Assembly: GCA_907163375.1 (NCBI GenBank)
Contig: CAJQUW010007520.1
Location: 7,501 to 71,500 of the forward strand
Direction of reading: 5' to 3'
Length of the DNA: 64,000 nucleotides
Source: Prostheceraeus crozeri
Taxonomy: Eukaryota; Platyhelminthes; Polycladida; Euryleptidae
Below the pieces are notes generated by a model, which was not told where the DNA came from, searched no databases, and saw nothing but the letters and a program-made list of their open reading frames with translations. How positions within the stretch are numbered: the first letter of the stretch is position 1; every line of letters starts with the position of its first letter. A program made the translations under genes and the position numbers. Positions 11,816-23,900 of the stretch are shown piece after piece.

Positions 11816-12868
11816 TGTGGTCGTGACATCAACCTAATCGTCGAGACTTTAAGAAGAAATAACTTTAAAGGCACAAAAATACACGAGATCATAACAACTG
11901 CTTGGGGTGATAAGCGGATATCAGTTAGACGTGTATAACAAGTTATGACTGATTTTGGAGAAGGTCGCATTCAATTTGATAGAATTGATGGAAATGGGCG
12001 TCCAAAGTCTCAGAAAAGAATCGATCTTACTCAGATGGTTGCTGATGAGGTGACCGTGAATAGGAGAATTACGTGCTACGAGCTTGCTGATAAATTGGAT
12101 ACAAATCATAAAATGATTTACGACATCCTGACAGAAGACCTGCATATGCGATCAATCCAAGATAAGTGGGTGCCACATAATTTATCCGAGGCAAACAAAG
12201 AGGCTCGTGTATCGTGCTGCACTGAGCTTATTGAGAAATTTACAAGGCGCAATATCCATCGCAATCTTGTAGTTGCAGACGAGAAATGGTTTTTCTGTAG
12301 GCCAGTTGGTTGTCCTCAAACCAGAAGGTCTTGGTGTTCAGCTGATGGTGATATTGATAGAGATCAAATTCCTAAACGTTTAACCGTCGACAGAAAGTTC
12401 ATGGCAATTGTTGCTGTGAATTTTGATGGATTATCGTTTTCTACAGTACTTGAAAGGAATCAGTCTGTAGATTCCGAATTGTATACTAATTTTCTGATTG
12501 ACACAGTTAATTCTTTCACTAACCATGATTTAAGAAATGAAAGAAGAGAGGTGTCATGGGAGAATATGGTTTTGATGCATGATAACGCTCGACCACATGT
12601 ATCACGCCACACTCAAAACTTTTTGGCAGACAAGAATGTTCAGCTATTGTATCAAGCTCCATATTCACCTGACTTAAATATATGTGATCGTATGATATTT
12701 CCTGCTTTGGAAATGAAGAGACGTGATTTGGAGTTAATGACAAAGGAATCTTTAGAATCCTACTTAAATGAAACTTTGACTTTTACTCCACAAGTAATGA
12801 GAAGAGCAGCATTGAAATTGATTGACCACTGCAGAAATGTGATTGCTGCAAACGGCAATTATTTGTGA
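11816..12868 (+). pseudogene. Mariner transposase (DD34D), one nonsense codon near the N-terminus
   Basis: An uninterrupted frame of 307 codons starts at ATG 11945. The same frame upstream (from about 11816) encodes the expected helix-turn-helix N-terminus, INLIVETLRRNNFKGTKIHE...WGDKRISVRRV. It is separated from the ATG by a TAA where the family usually has tyrosine (RRVYQV-like). The second helix-turn-helix includes ITCYELADKLDTNHKMIYDIL. The catalytic triad is visible: VVADEKWF, then LMHDNARPH, then YSPDLNICDR. Thirty-four residues separate the second and third aspartates, the mariner DD34D signature. Transposase cuts and joins the element's DNA at its ends. With one visible nonsense codon this is a fairly young copy, but without its first DNA-binding helices it is probably inactive. 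Confidence 0.85.
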
Positions 12869-13011
12869 GTTACTTACTGTCTGACTGACCCCCATTACCC
12901 CCATTTATGAGTTAACAGAACACAAATTTTAATAGGTCTCAGTGCCATAATAATGTTTTCAATTGCCATTAAAAAATCAATTATAAAAACGCAGTTTTTT
13001 ATGTGATGACC

Positions 13012-15861
13012 AATACCTTGTTTTTTGCTTTGCATTTCCCTGTAATGTGCTCACCTCTAAATGAAGGACAAATACAAAGCTAATTTGATTAACGTCAGTC
13101 TCAGCAGAGTCGATTCTCAGTCTTGCTGGTTGGTCGGTGATAATTATTTCAACTATTTTCACATGCCTTAGCTTCTTACATTGACCTGTAAAGTATTTTG
13201 ATTACAATGATTAAATTAATTATTTTTAGCAAATGTTTCCTATGCTTACTATTATTGTCAAGTGAGCATTAATTATATTCTGCTAGTCTGTAATTTCTTC
13301 GTTGCAACTCCTTTATTCCGCTATCACCTTTCTATTCTAATTCTTTATTTCATAATCCTCTGGTACAGTTCTGCAGCTGCTAGAACTAATCTGATTTACA
13401 GAATTATGTCAAACTTCAATCGATTATCCTACCTTTAATTCACATCGCAGCCTCGTTTGCGCCGAAAGATGACATTTAGTGCGAACGAATTATTTGACTG
13501 ATTATTAGCCTATGTTTATTAACTTATGATATTGATTAATTATTAACGAAAGAAGTGATAAAATACAGATGTCATGTAAGCGATCACTTGTTTTGTAAAC
13601 TCCCTAAAAGATTAATAAAAACAAAATACCGCAATGAATTTGGCAAATTAAAGCTTCTCTGAAAGTTCACCGACTTCGACGAGTAATAATAATTATAATC
13701 AAGTCGCCAATTTTTCAATTGTCCCAATAAAGGGGATAATGCATGAAATGTTCAGAGAAAACCCCTTCTCTTTGTGCGTGATTCATGATCATGTTAACAT
13801 GTCTAAACAATTGCTATTTATAAAAGAGACTATTTTAGCTACATTTTTGCCGCTGTCCAGCCTCCACGATTGCAGATACGAGTGTATACTAGCTCATTTT
13901 TAGAAAATCCTCAAATAGACGTTAATGCTTCTATGAGTTGATAGTTATGCTCGCTGAAAAACTGTCTGTCTATAACAGCTGGAATAGATCGGAAAATCCA
14001 CGGAAACGAAATCTTGATACGCGAATATTTGATTGAATATCTGTTGATGCTACATGACTGCAATGTCACAGAATCCTAAGATTTCTGTCTATTTCAACGA
14101 ATGATTTGTTAGCCAACACAGTCTATGTCTGATATCTCTGCCATGAACACGACCCACAACTTCAAATGTAGGAGAAAGATGCGCATCAAATCAATACTGA
14201 GGTAATACACCTTCATGAGTGGCAACATTCATATTTTTTTATTCCAATTTGAACAGTGACTTTACAAGTAATTACACGGAAATAGTCTACTTAGAACAAT
14301 AATTATTGTTCTATAATCGAAATTCCCGTATACATAAGGGAAATCATCGCACCGATAAGCATGTAAAAAGTTCATACAAGCAACATTTTGATAATGATTC
14401 TTAATTTGTCAGAGAGTGAATTTTCTGATTATTGTTGAGGCAACGTTTCTTAAAAATGATTCAATGAAACATGATATTGATATGTTTTTATATTTCCATG
14501 CTCAAGATTGATTAGTTCAATTCGCAGAAAAGCTTAAGCCACTTAAATATGAGTGTCATAATTAGTGCATCGCATGTTAAGAAAATTAACGAACTTATCC
14601 GAAAAGTACCTACATCATGGATGTAGGCTGCAACGTTTACGTTAATGAAATCTAGATTGAAAACTGATTAGAAAGAACATAATCATTATTTTGATAAGCA
14701 TTATCAATATTTTAGTTAGCTTTTGATTTTATATTTGTTCCTTTCCTTGCTTATAAACATCTCTATATTCACGATTATGTATTTGCACAAAAGACAAAAT
14801 TCATTGTGTTTTTCATCTTCTAAAAGAATGAGAAATCTATGTGAATGCAAAGACATGCACATTCAATTTTGCAGCTCAAATCAGGCTGCAGGGTGTCTCA
14901 TTTCGGATTTTTACAACATTTCTTCTTCTTGAGGAACGTTGCTCGATGACCGTGAGTTTAAGTTTGAGAAGCGTGAAAACATTAAATTATTCAATTTTAA
15001 CCAATCAACATAATTTCTTGTAAACTTGCAAATCCGGAATTTCTCTCAATTTCTGACGAATGATATTTTTCGTATATGTATTTTGTATCTATTTTCTTTA
15101 TGTTTTTGCTGCTTTCATAAAGTCACGAACAGTTTGATAAATAAACAATGTCGAGCAATTTATTCAAAAAAACCAAGTGCCTACTAACAGAACTTCAACT
15201 GCAGAATCATTTATATGTCACTCACCATTTAATTGATGACAATTTCTTTGTTTCAGAAAACAAAGTTAGATTGTGTGTGGTTTCGAAAGCTTCAACTCTT
15301 CTTTATTGCTTTATGCGATTTGGCTCATTAGAGACATTTGTGAATAATTAACATAAATAGATCTTCTATGTTGGTAAAGACTATGATAACTTCACCATTA
15401 AGCTTTTTAGCAATTTTTTGCCGTATTTTTCCAATGAAAGGCCATGAGAATCTATTAGTCTGCCAGATGAATTTATTTATTTTTGAAACGGGAATTGCTT
15501 TTTTTTATGGTAATGGAAATTGAAAATGTGCTTTCATATTTTATCGCAAAATTGTTGAAAACGCAACAGATGTCACTGGACTTTATATGGAAAGATGCAT
15601 GCATCAGTTTTAAGCTGCCTTTATGATTCGCATCATTGGTGAATTTTTCAAATTTTGACGCTGACACATTTTTACGTACGAATGAGGACACTTTTCTCCC
15701 CGAAATTTGATCGGTTGTGATAGATTGAACTAATCATAAACACCCAAGCTATAAAAAGAATCAGATTTCTCACTCATGAATAGGATTTAAAACCATGTTT
15801 TTGGAATTAATTAAAACAAGAGCTGCTGTTTTTGAATTCAATGCCTGTTTTCATTTCTTAA
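13012..15861. other. No gene; one fragment of a repeat seen elsewhere
   Basis: AT-rich sequence with no recognisable coding region. Positions about 13850-13912 (CGCTGTCCAGCC ... ATACGAGTGTATACTAGCTC) resemble the right outer arm of the foldback element at 47.03-47.10 kb (CACTGTCCAGCC ... ATACGAGTGTATCATAGCTC) and are probably a remnant of the same family. Confidence 0.45.
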
Positions 15862-16970
15862 CCCTTCGACTACCAAGGAAATTTTCGGCAAGGTGAAATA
15901 TAAAACCAAAACCGATTATTTCGTTCTTGAGCAAGTTGCCTTTCAGTACCGTAGCGACACATCAGAGACTTAACTTCTAATGCCAAAAACGAATTATTCG
16001 TCGTACACAAAGTTGTTCCTAAGTACCAGGGGTTCAGACACAATGAGTTACCATTCACGAAAATCTCGTCATCAGAGAATTGTTCTTGTGTTACCAGCGA
16101 CGAAGATTTCGTTATTGGTAAGATGTTTGGTCCTTTTTTGTCGACCTTTCGATCAATTTATTACACGTCACATCTATCAATAAAGCTTATCTCATAATTT
16201 GGCGTGTCGGTGAGTGAATGAATGAGGTCATTCCTACAGAGATCTCGAATTTGTGCAGTCGTTGTGTTCTATGTCTTCTTCATCAGAGAGAAATACAAGT
16301 TTGAGCGAGTACGATTCAGATTCATCTGAACAATATTCAAATATTGTGATCCAAGAAAGAGCAAGGAGAAGGTCGTACATATGATTTCGATATTGCATGA
16401 TTCATAGATGATGTCGAAAACCAAAAGGAATCAGACCATGAGCATTCCTCAAATCATTCATGTGGACCGCGTGTCACAAGTGCTCGATCCCATTTCTGTT
16501 GCGAGGAGATCGACCAAATGATACAAGAAACTGTTTTTCATGTTGGTAGATTTTATCATGAATAATTCAACTGTGGTTTTCTCATCAAAAACTCAGTGTC
16601 CAAAGAAGGCATATCACAGTGCCATTGTTCATGGCCTTTTGGCTTGTGGAATCAGTGTGAAGAGGATCCCAAGATCGATGGATCGCAACACGCCCCTTAC
16701 ACTGCACTGTTGAGTCAGAATTCTCATTTTCTGAGGGTCTGAGTCAGCTATGAAAACCACAAGTCAGCAGGTGCGTTGTATTTTCTGCAAAAAAAACTTC
16801 GTAAGGATACAAAGTATGTCTGCGAAGCATGCGGCGGTGTCCCTCGGTGTGCTACACCCTGTTTCGAGGTCCATACCAAGAGCACGCCTAGAAACTTTTG
16901 TGTTTTGTCGTCACTATGCACATTGATTTGCATTATTGAATTAATTTACAAGAGGGATTTTGTATAGCAG
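15862..16970 (+). mobile_element. piggyBac-type transposon remnant
   Basis: TTAA (15858-15861) is followed by CCCTTCGACTACCAAGG, the classic piggyBac arrangement of a TTAA target and CCCTT-like end. At 16271 an ATG opens MSSSSERNTSLSEYDSDSSEQ, similar to the acidic serine-rich N-terminus of piggyBac transposases. Near 16755-16900 the C-terminal zinc-binding domain is recognisable: RCIFCKKN, then after a frame change RKDTKYVCEACGG, then TPCFEVHT, matching CxxC...RKDTxYxCxxC...PCFxxxHT. The catalytic core between them is largely missing. I could not find a right terminal repeat, so that end is lost or diverged. Confidence 0.7.
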
Positions 16971-17810
16971 AAGTGGCAAGTTAGGTCTATTTGTAATGTA
17001 ATTTAAGTAAACTGAAATGATGTACAGCAGTTAAGACAAATACAGTTTTGCTCACTTTAATGTGAGATTTACTAACTTATAAAAGGGAAAGAGTAGAAAA
17101 GTGATTGGAGGATAGAATACAAGAGAAGAGTATAGCTTGCAGGCATGCATGGCATCTTTGGCAGTTTGCAACATGAATTCAACGGCATAAAAACGAGTTA
17201 AATTCGCAATTTCAAGTGAAATTAGAGCGCTTCGCGACAGCTTCAGATGACGCGGTACAGAAAAACGATTCATTGATTTATTGTATATCATTCTATTTGC
17301 ATATCTGCTGAAATGTGCTCAATTTCTTGAAAGTATCCTAAGCCTTCCTATTTGTCTCTATAACGAACCATCTGATCCTGCTTTGAGTATCAAAGTGTCA
17401 ACATCTACATATACAATGTGTCCTAGTTAAGATGTCTGCATCATTCTCATCGATTGGCTGGGATCTCAAGTACATCTAAGGAAATAGCGTGTTGAAAACC
17501 ATGCTACAATCCTTTTTCACAACGGAGTACAAAACTCATTTCCAAAAACTTGGCTTTAAACCAACCTTACAAATTTTGAAGTAATGTAGAGACCGCGGTA
17601 TTAAAATGAACTTAAGCCTACTTTTGAAAACTGTCTTAATGCTTTGTCTCGGACGACACAGTAATTCAATAAATTGATATTTCAACAGATAATCGTGCCT
17701 AATTACGCAAATGTGCACATTAGGCACTGCGTTATTTCATAAATGCACAGTTAGTGACTATCAAATCCAAACACTTAAAAGTTTGTAGTACCGCTTGCAC
17801 AGCATGTTAA
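16971..17810. other. No gene recognised
   Basis: Short frames only, no domain seen. Confidence 0.5.
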
Positions 17811-17984
17811 TTAAAAAACCTTGTTGCTATTCTGATTATGATGGCGTGTATTGCCCAAATTTTCGCCTACTCTGGCCGCTTCAGGGGTAAAAGTGAAGTT
17901 AATAGACCTTTTTACCCCTGAAGGCGGAAATTTAGGCAATACACACCATCATAATTAGAATAGCAACAAGGCTTTTTTTTAATC
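17811..17984. mobile_element. Hairpin (foldback) MITE, ~170 bp
   Basis: The left arm 17811-17892 and right arm 17909-17983 are near-perfect reverse complements. The left starts TTAAAAAACCTTGTTGCTAT and the right ends ATAGCAACAAGGCTTTTTTT. CTTCAGGGGTAAAA pairs with TTTTACCCCTGAAG next to a ~16-base loop. The left arm carries a ~12-base extra segment (near 17867-17878). Transcribed, it would fold into a long hairpin. Confidence 0.8.
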
Positions 17985-20900
17985 CTTTTTTCTTCGCAAA
18001 AGTGGTTTAAGCCCAATGGCTCTATTTGGAATAACTACGTTTGTATGTTGGACATTGTTCCACGTTCGAATCGATTGTTAATCTTATTCATATTTCAGTT
18101 TTAAATCTTCAGCACATCAAACGTTTATTTACTTGTAACATACCAAGAAATGAAGAACATGTACAATCTCTCAGTATTTGTGATAACTTTTCAGCCGCTT
18201 GAAATGTCTGGTAACTTATTTGTAAATTAATTGATGAACATTTTGGGAAGCACTCGAGTAGTTGTGCCATTTCAGTTGATCATATATTTTCCTACAGCCA
18301 ATTTTGAAAGTTGCTACACAAGTGAGAAACAATCATACATCAATAACGAGATGAATTTGAAAGGGACGAATACCGGGATAGTAGTTGACTTAAATGCATT
18401 CACAAAATAAAAGAATAATTATGATTTATGTATTTCATACTTCAATCACACAATCCGATGTCGATTTTGCGTTTACCAATACTCTCGGTGGCATCGGCTT
18501 CTTTTGTTTTGTCAAAAGCACTAATTGAAATAATGGAATTTGGAGCATTTATCAGTCTGACACGCCATTAATCATTTTCATAATGTCATCAAGGCTCACT
18601 GTGGATATCGGAAGTGTAATTGATTGCATAGAAACCATGGAACCATTCCACTGTGCCGTATTGTTAATTATCAACAGCGTAAATATAGACAACTCAATGA
18701 TGTTGACAACTTTAATTGCGAATGTTTAATTGAAGCTGTCATTTTCAAATATTCGGCTGACAGCATATATTTAAAAAAACCATAAAGTATTAGTACGATT
18801 AAGAATTTGACTCCATTAATGATTGGTCACTTTTACTTTTATTACTTGTTAAAATACAGCAATGAAATATAGGAAAAATCCTGGTGCATTAGAGATTAGT
18901 ACTTAGGTCCTAGGCAGTATTGACATGCCATATACCAGGAGTGCGCGCGGCCTTCCTGACATGAGCTTTATGTAGTATCACTGTGGCTTTCCATCTACCC
19001 ACATTTGTCTCACTCTCTGTTAGTGACCTGCCGGCAGAGCATTTTTCGGAACCCACAACCGCCCGTACCCGTGAGAAGCTTGCTGACATTGTGATCATTC
19101 GCACGGATTTATGATGGGACATCTCATCAATTGAAATATCAGCAACTATAGTAAAACTCAAGAAAAACTGCAACAATGTAGTAGCTTCATGCAAATTTGA
19201 TAACTGTTGTAGGCCTATTGCTGAAGGAGTGTCATGATCAAAACCGTTTGAAAATCTGTACAGTAAACCCTCGACAGAAAGGCTTCCAGTGAACGGACGG
19301 CGATTGGCTTTTGATTTCCGCTCTTATTTGACTCGTAGTAGCACGTCTTATGCAAACTCGAAAAGATCACTACCCATCCGTAGCCGAGACGACGTTTTCT
19401 ATACCCATGTTTACCCGTACCAGCTCGTACCCGTTAAGTCTCTATTCGCATCCACTCAGTACCCTAGGGAACGGGCGGGTGTGGACCCATACCCGCAGGT
19501 CATTCACCAGCCGTTGAAGCGCCTGAAAATGCCGACCTGGTTTGATGACCAGTCATAGCGACACAAAAAAGGATAGACTACTGCAACTGATCGAGCTCGA
19601 ATTCTGAACGTTCAATGGCTCCTTCAGACAGCACATCACCACAGAAAGTCATATTTACAGCGATCTTCTTCCAATTAATCATATAACTTGCTAATTGACA
19701 TGTGTGCCGACTACCATAACAAGATCGCGAATTTACCACGCCAACCAAGACACGTGGAGTAACGCTCACCAGCAGCAAAGTTTTCAATAGATGACAGGAA
19801 AGTCAGTGCAACGATATTTCCAAAAACTACAGAATGATGTAGGTAACCTTGTGATCCTCAAACCATCGGTGTTATCTATTACCACGAGGCCTTTCGTCCA
19901 CTCTCATCGGGGGAGGGGGGATGCAAGAAGGATGAGTAGTAATGACTGTTGGCTCTTTACGCCACGGGTCAAAGTAACTGTCGATTCTTTCTGAATGTAC
20001 AATGCCTCATGGTAATAGATAAATCAACAGAATGCTGATTTTCTTTTTGCATCGCATCCTTAACGCGAATACTCCAGAAAGCCGTTATTTAAATCACACG
20101 GGTGTTATGAAATTCTGCCTCCCCCCAATCTTAATTGCTGATCGGAAAAAGTATATCAGAAAATCTCTATTACTTAATTCCCCGCCCACTGAGAAAGAGA
20201 GGCAGGTGCGAACTTAATAAAGTCTCTTAGAAGCCACAAGCCTCGATATCTCAATCAAAGGATCAAGCCTCGATCAAAGGGGAGAGGTGAACAGCACGGA
20301 AACTAATAGTTCTACTAATACTTCCAAAAATTGCAACTGCTTTTCTGCCGGAAATTCTAAGCTACACACTGCACTTTCCGCCCGGAAACTGAGAGCAGTG
20401 GAAAGTAAGGAGAGTTACACCGGCACAAGAGTAGAGGCATGAACCCTACAATTCGAGTGATGGAAATAATTTGAAATTTGATCAAATTAACAAGGAAATA
20501 TTCCATTTACTAACTACAATAACAGCTATCGAAGCTGTTCTCCGTCATCGAGATGAACTAATGCTAATTCCAAAAATATTTTGAAAGCCAAACGTTGCAG
20601 AATGAAAATATAGCTCAAGCGAGTGACAGTGACAAGTAAGTAAAACTCCGACCCTGACCTGGCCGTGACATTAAAACCCATGAACAGCCGGAGCGCTGCC
20701 CTACATTCATCGGTAAGTGAGAGAGGCAGCTTCAGCTTAGACATGGACTGCTAAGAGAGCAGTGGCACGTAGGTGACAGAAAAGAATGCACTGATATTCC
20801 AAAATCATTTTCGGAGTGATATCAGCGTAACACAGATGAATCTTAGTCAAATACTATTGTCAGTTAAATTTGACTCATATCCGTCTCCCATAAACAAATT

Positions 20901-23900
20901 TCAGGTTGCATGTTAGAACCTTAAGTAACGTCTCCGTCAGGAGGTGAAGATAGAATGAAACTTAGATCATTTCCTTTTCTATATTGACCACCTGAACAAT
21001 ATTTATTCTTCCTCCAAAAGAGTTAGACATTGTCGCCAGCAAACCTGCACACTTGGAATTCTTGTCCAGGTGAAGTTTAGCTATTTATCTCCCTCTTAGC
21101 TGAAACCTTGCTAGTCTGATTCGAAAATCTGCTCAACTTTAACGACCAAGACGATGCTATTTAATTTATTGCGCATTGAAAGTCAGTGAATATCATTGAT
21201 CCTGAGAAGGAGAAACTCGGGAGAATGTAGAAAACCCAAAATTAAAGGATTCTGAATTTCATTATTTTTGCTTATCGAAATTGACTTTTTATGGCTGAGA
21301 ATTACGTTGAAGGAATCTAAAAAATTGAAATTCAGTTCATTCGAAAAGTTTGATATGATGTTGAAAAGAATCAGGAATATTTTGATGTTAAACGATTATA
21401 TAATTGATATAGTATGCAAAATTTTTCGGTCAGCATCCACAAACCATCTTCAGGTAAAACCTAAGAAAAACCTGGAGCCTTTGTGACTCAACATCATAAC
21501 TTCAACCGCAAACAAGTAATTGATAGATATTAATGTCGATTACGCTTTACAATCAAGTAAATCAGACATGGTAGTCACATTACAGACGCACTGCCAATGG
21601 TGATAGTATTTGACAATTGAAAAATGAAGTATTCATCTCCTTACTTAGATGATACAAACGTAGGTAGGAAACCAAGTCGTTAGAGAAAGTTTATAAACAT
21701 TAAATATCAAGGGTTGTCAAAAATGAATTGCATTATTGCAACTAATTGGTCGCAATCAACTGATTCCTGCCATCAAAAAACGAATTGATCAGTGAGATGG
21801 AATAATTGTAATTAATTGATTGGTGTCAAGCAATAATGGCAATTAAATAATTGATTGATCTGTGTTGTGATGAGGAAAGTATTTAATTGACTGATTTACT
21901 CGCAATGTCGTTACTACTTGCCATCGCAGGATAAACATCCCACCTTCAGTGTTTATTTAGATGCTAAGTTTACTTACTAAGCATATTTTGTTCACCACTG
22001 ATAGCTTTATGGATTCTCTTCAGGAGCTGTTTTGTGCAGAACGCATTTAATATCTCTACATTTCAACTTTTGTGATAACTTTCAAACCTCTATTTTCAGT
22101 TTTGTTATAGTCACGTGTCATTATTCACTCACTTATTTCAATAATTGATCATCACCACAGTTATTGTGCATAAACTTATGTCTTTACTAAAATTTATCAA
22201 TATTCACATCCAATTAAGAATAAATTCATATGATTGCTTGCCCAAAATGAAATGCATTTGATTTTTGATACCCCTGTGGAACTCTGTATTAAGTTTGGAC
22301 AAATGGGAGTGGATGTTCCGTAATAGCACCGTCAATTTGTTAAGTAGAACGCTATGTAATGTTGCCACAAGTCAGGATGGAATATTTAGTATTTTGAGTT
22401 ACTCATTCTTAAGGCACTGCTAAGCGGCTTAGGTAGTAATGCCTTATGAAAAAAGCTGATTTAAATTTCTCAGGAAAACAGACGCACATGCGCATATACA
22501 GTAAATACATTAAGCAGATTAAATCAATCGACTTAGTCAACCCTATCCATGCTGGGAGCGATTAAATCATGCTGTTGCATTTTCTTGCTACACCCCCGGA
22601 ACTTTTGCTTCTGTATGTTATTTCCAAGGCTCCCTCCGAATATCGGCAGATTCCACAAACTGAAGACCTTTTTCCATGTTCTCAATTATGTTACTATTCT
22701 AAGGCTTTGAACGAATGAAGACTGACAATGAACAGTATCAGTTTTAATTTAAAGATGAGCCAAAAATTACGAAAATGTCATTCAATAAACGATACGAATA
22801 TCATCATTTATTATATCACAGACATCGAGCGGAACCTGCAGTTATGATCATTGTGTACATATGTTTATTCTACTCATTGAAACTGGTAGTAGTCATGACG
22901 CGTTAATGGCAGATACTTGTTTTCGCGATCATTCCTTCAGAAAATGGTAATTTGATGGTCTTAATAGTCGCTTTTCTCTAAAGTCTCATTTGGAAAACAT
23001 TTTGCTTTGCAAAAGTGAATATGATTATGTAATTATTATCATTTCAAAGGCACAGATTGGCTACCATTCTACAGAAACTTCTCGGGCCCTCACATGCGTG
23101 GATGAATATTTGAATTATATCAAGGAAAGATTTTTCGCCGCCATGTCTAGGTCCTATTTTGGTCTTTGCGATGTGATACTTAAGAAAGTAAGATGTCGTT
23201 TTCCATAAGATCCACTTTATGATTCAAGATAAGAAGATGTAAGCATATTTAACCATAGCGTACATATTCCTGTGAGATGAGCTTTATCAGATGAAAAAAT
23301 CCGTAGCCAACTTCCTGTTCACCACGCTCGGAAGGCTTTCGCTGTTTTACTTTCATTTTCTTCAATTATTTCTTATACACTGACCTCTTTCTTTGCATCA
23401 TTGATATCCAACCCCGAAAATGATGCATTTTACATGAACTGTTCCTTCAAAGCTCCGAGATGTTTTCAATGTCTTGTCTGATAAATTCCCAAAGTCGGCA
23501 ATTTTAAATTTCAAGACATGCTATGCTAGAATGAATCTAGCTGTGATATGTCAGGTAATATGCAATTTTCTAGCCAAAATATTGGATCAATAAGATGCTG
23601 TAAATACATGCATATCTTGCTGAAAAATGTATCTTCATATCATGCTGTGTTTGTGTGTTTTAGCATTGCTTATGTAGCATCAAGACTGAAGCAAAATAAG
23701 AAATTTTTAGAAAAAGTTTGTTATTTAAGAATACATTATAGCAGATGCATTTTGGTTAGAGGGAATGACACATAAAAATGAGGTGACATGTTTCTAGCTT
23801 GTCTTCAGATGCAGAACATGCCTAACTACGACATTTCCAAAATCATCGGGAATGCATCGTATTAGACCTTGAAATATGTTTGAAACCTCGATTGAAAAGA

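Larger units (their letters stand above)
10621..13011 (+). mobile_element. Mariner DNA transposon with nested MITE
   Basis: Terminal inverted repeats of about 27 bp with one mismatch: the left starts GGTCATCACATAAAAAATTG and the right, as reverse complement, GGTCATCACATAAAAAACTG. This resembles the GGTYRRYCCATAA...GCGTTTTT ends of mariners. TATA precedes the left end and AATA follows the right, so the expected TA duplication is clear only on the left. At 2.39 kb it is longer than the usual ~1.3 kb; most of the excess is upstream of the transposase, where a 362-bp MITE is inserted. The transposase is on the + strand. Confidence 0.85.

Noticed and set aside
18910-19558. Two overlapping ~90-codon frames on opposite strands as genes
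   Set aside because: No recognisable domain and composition typical of chance frames.
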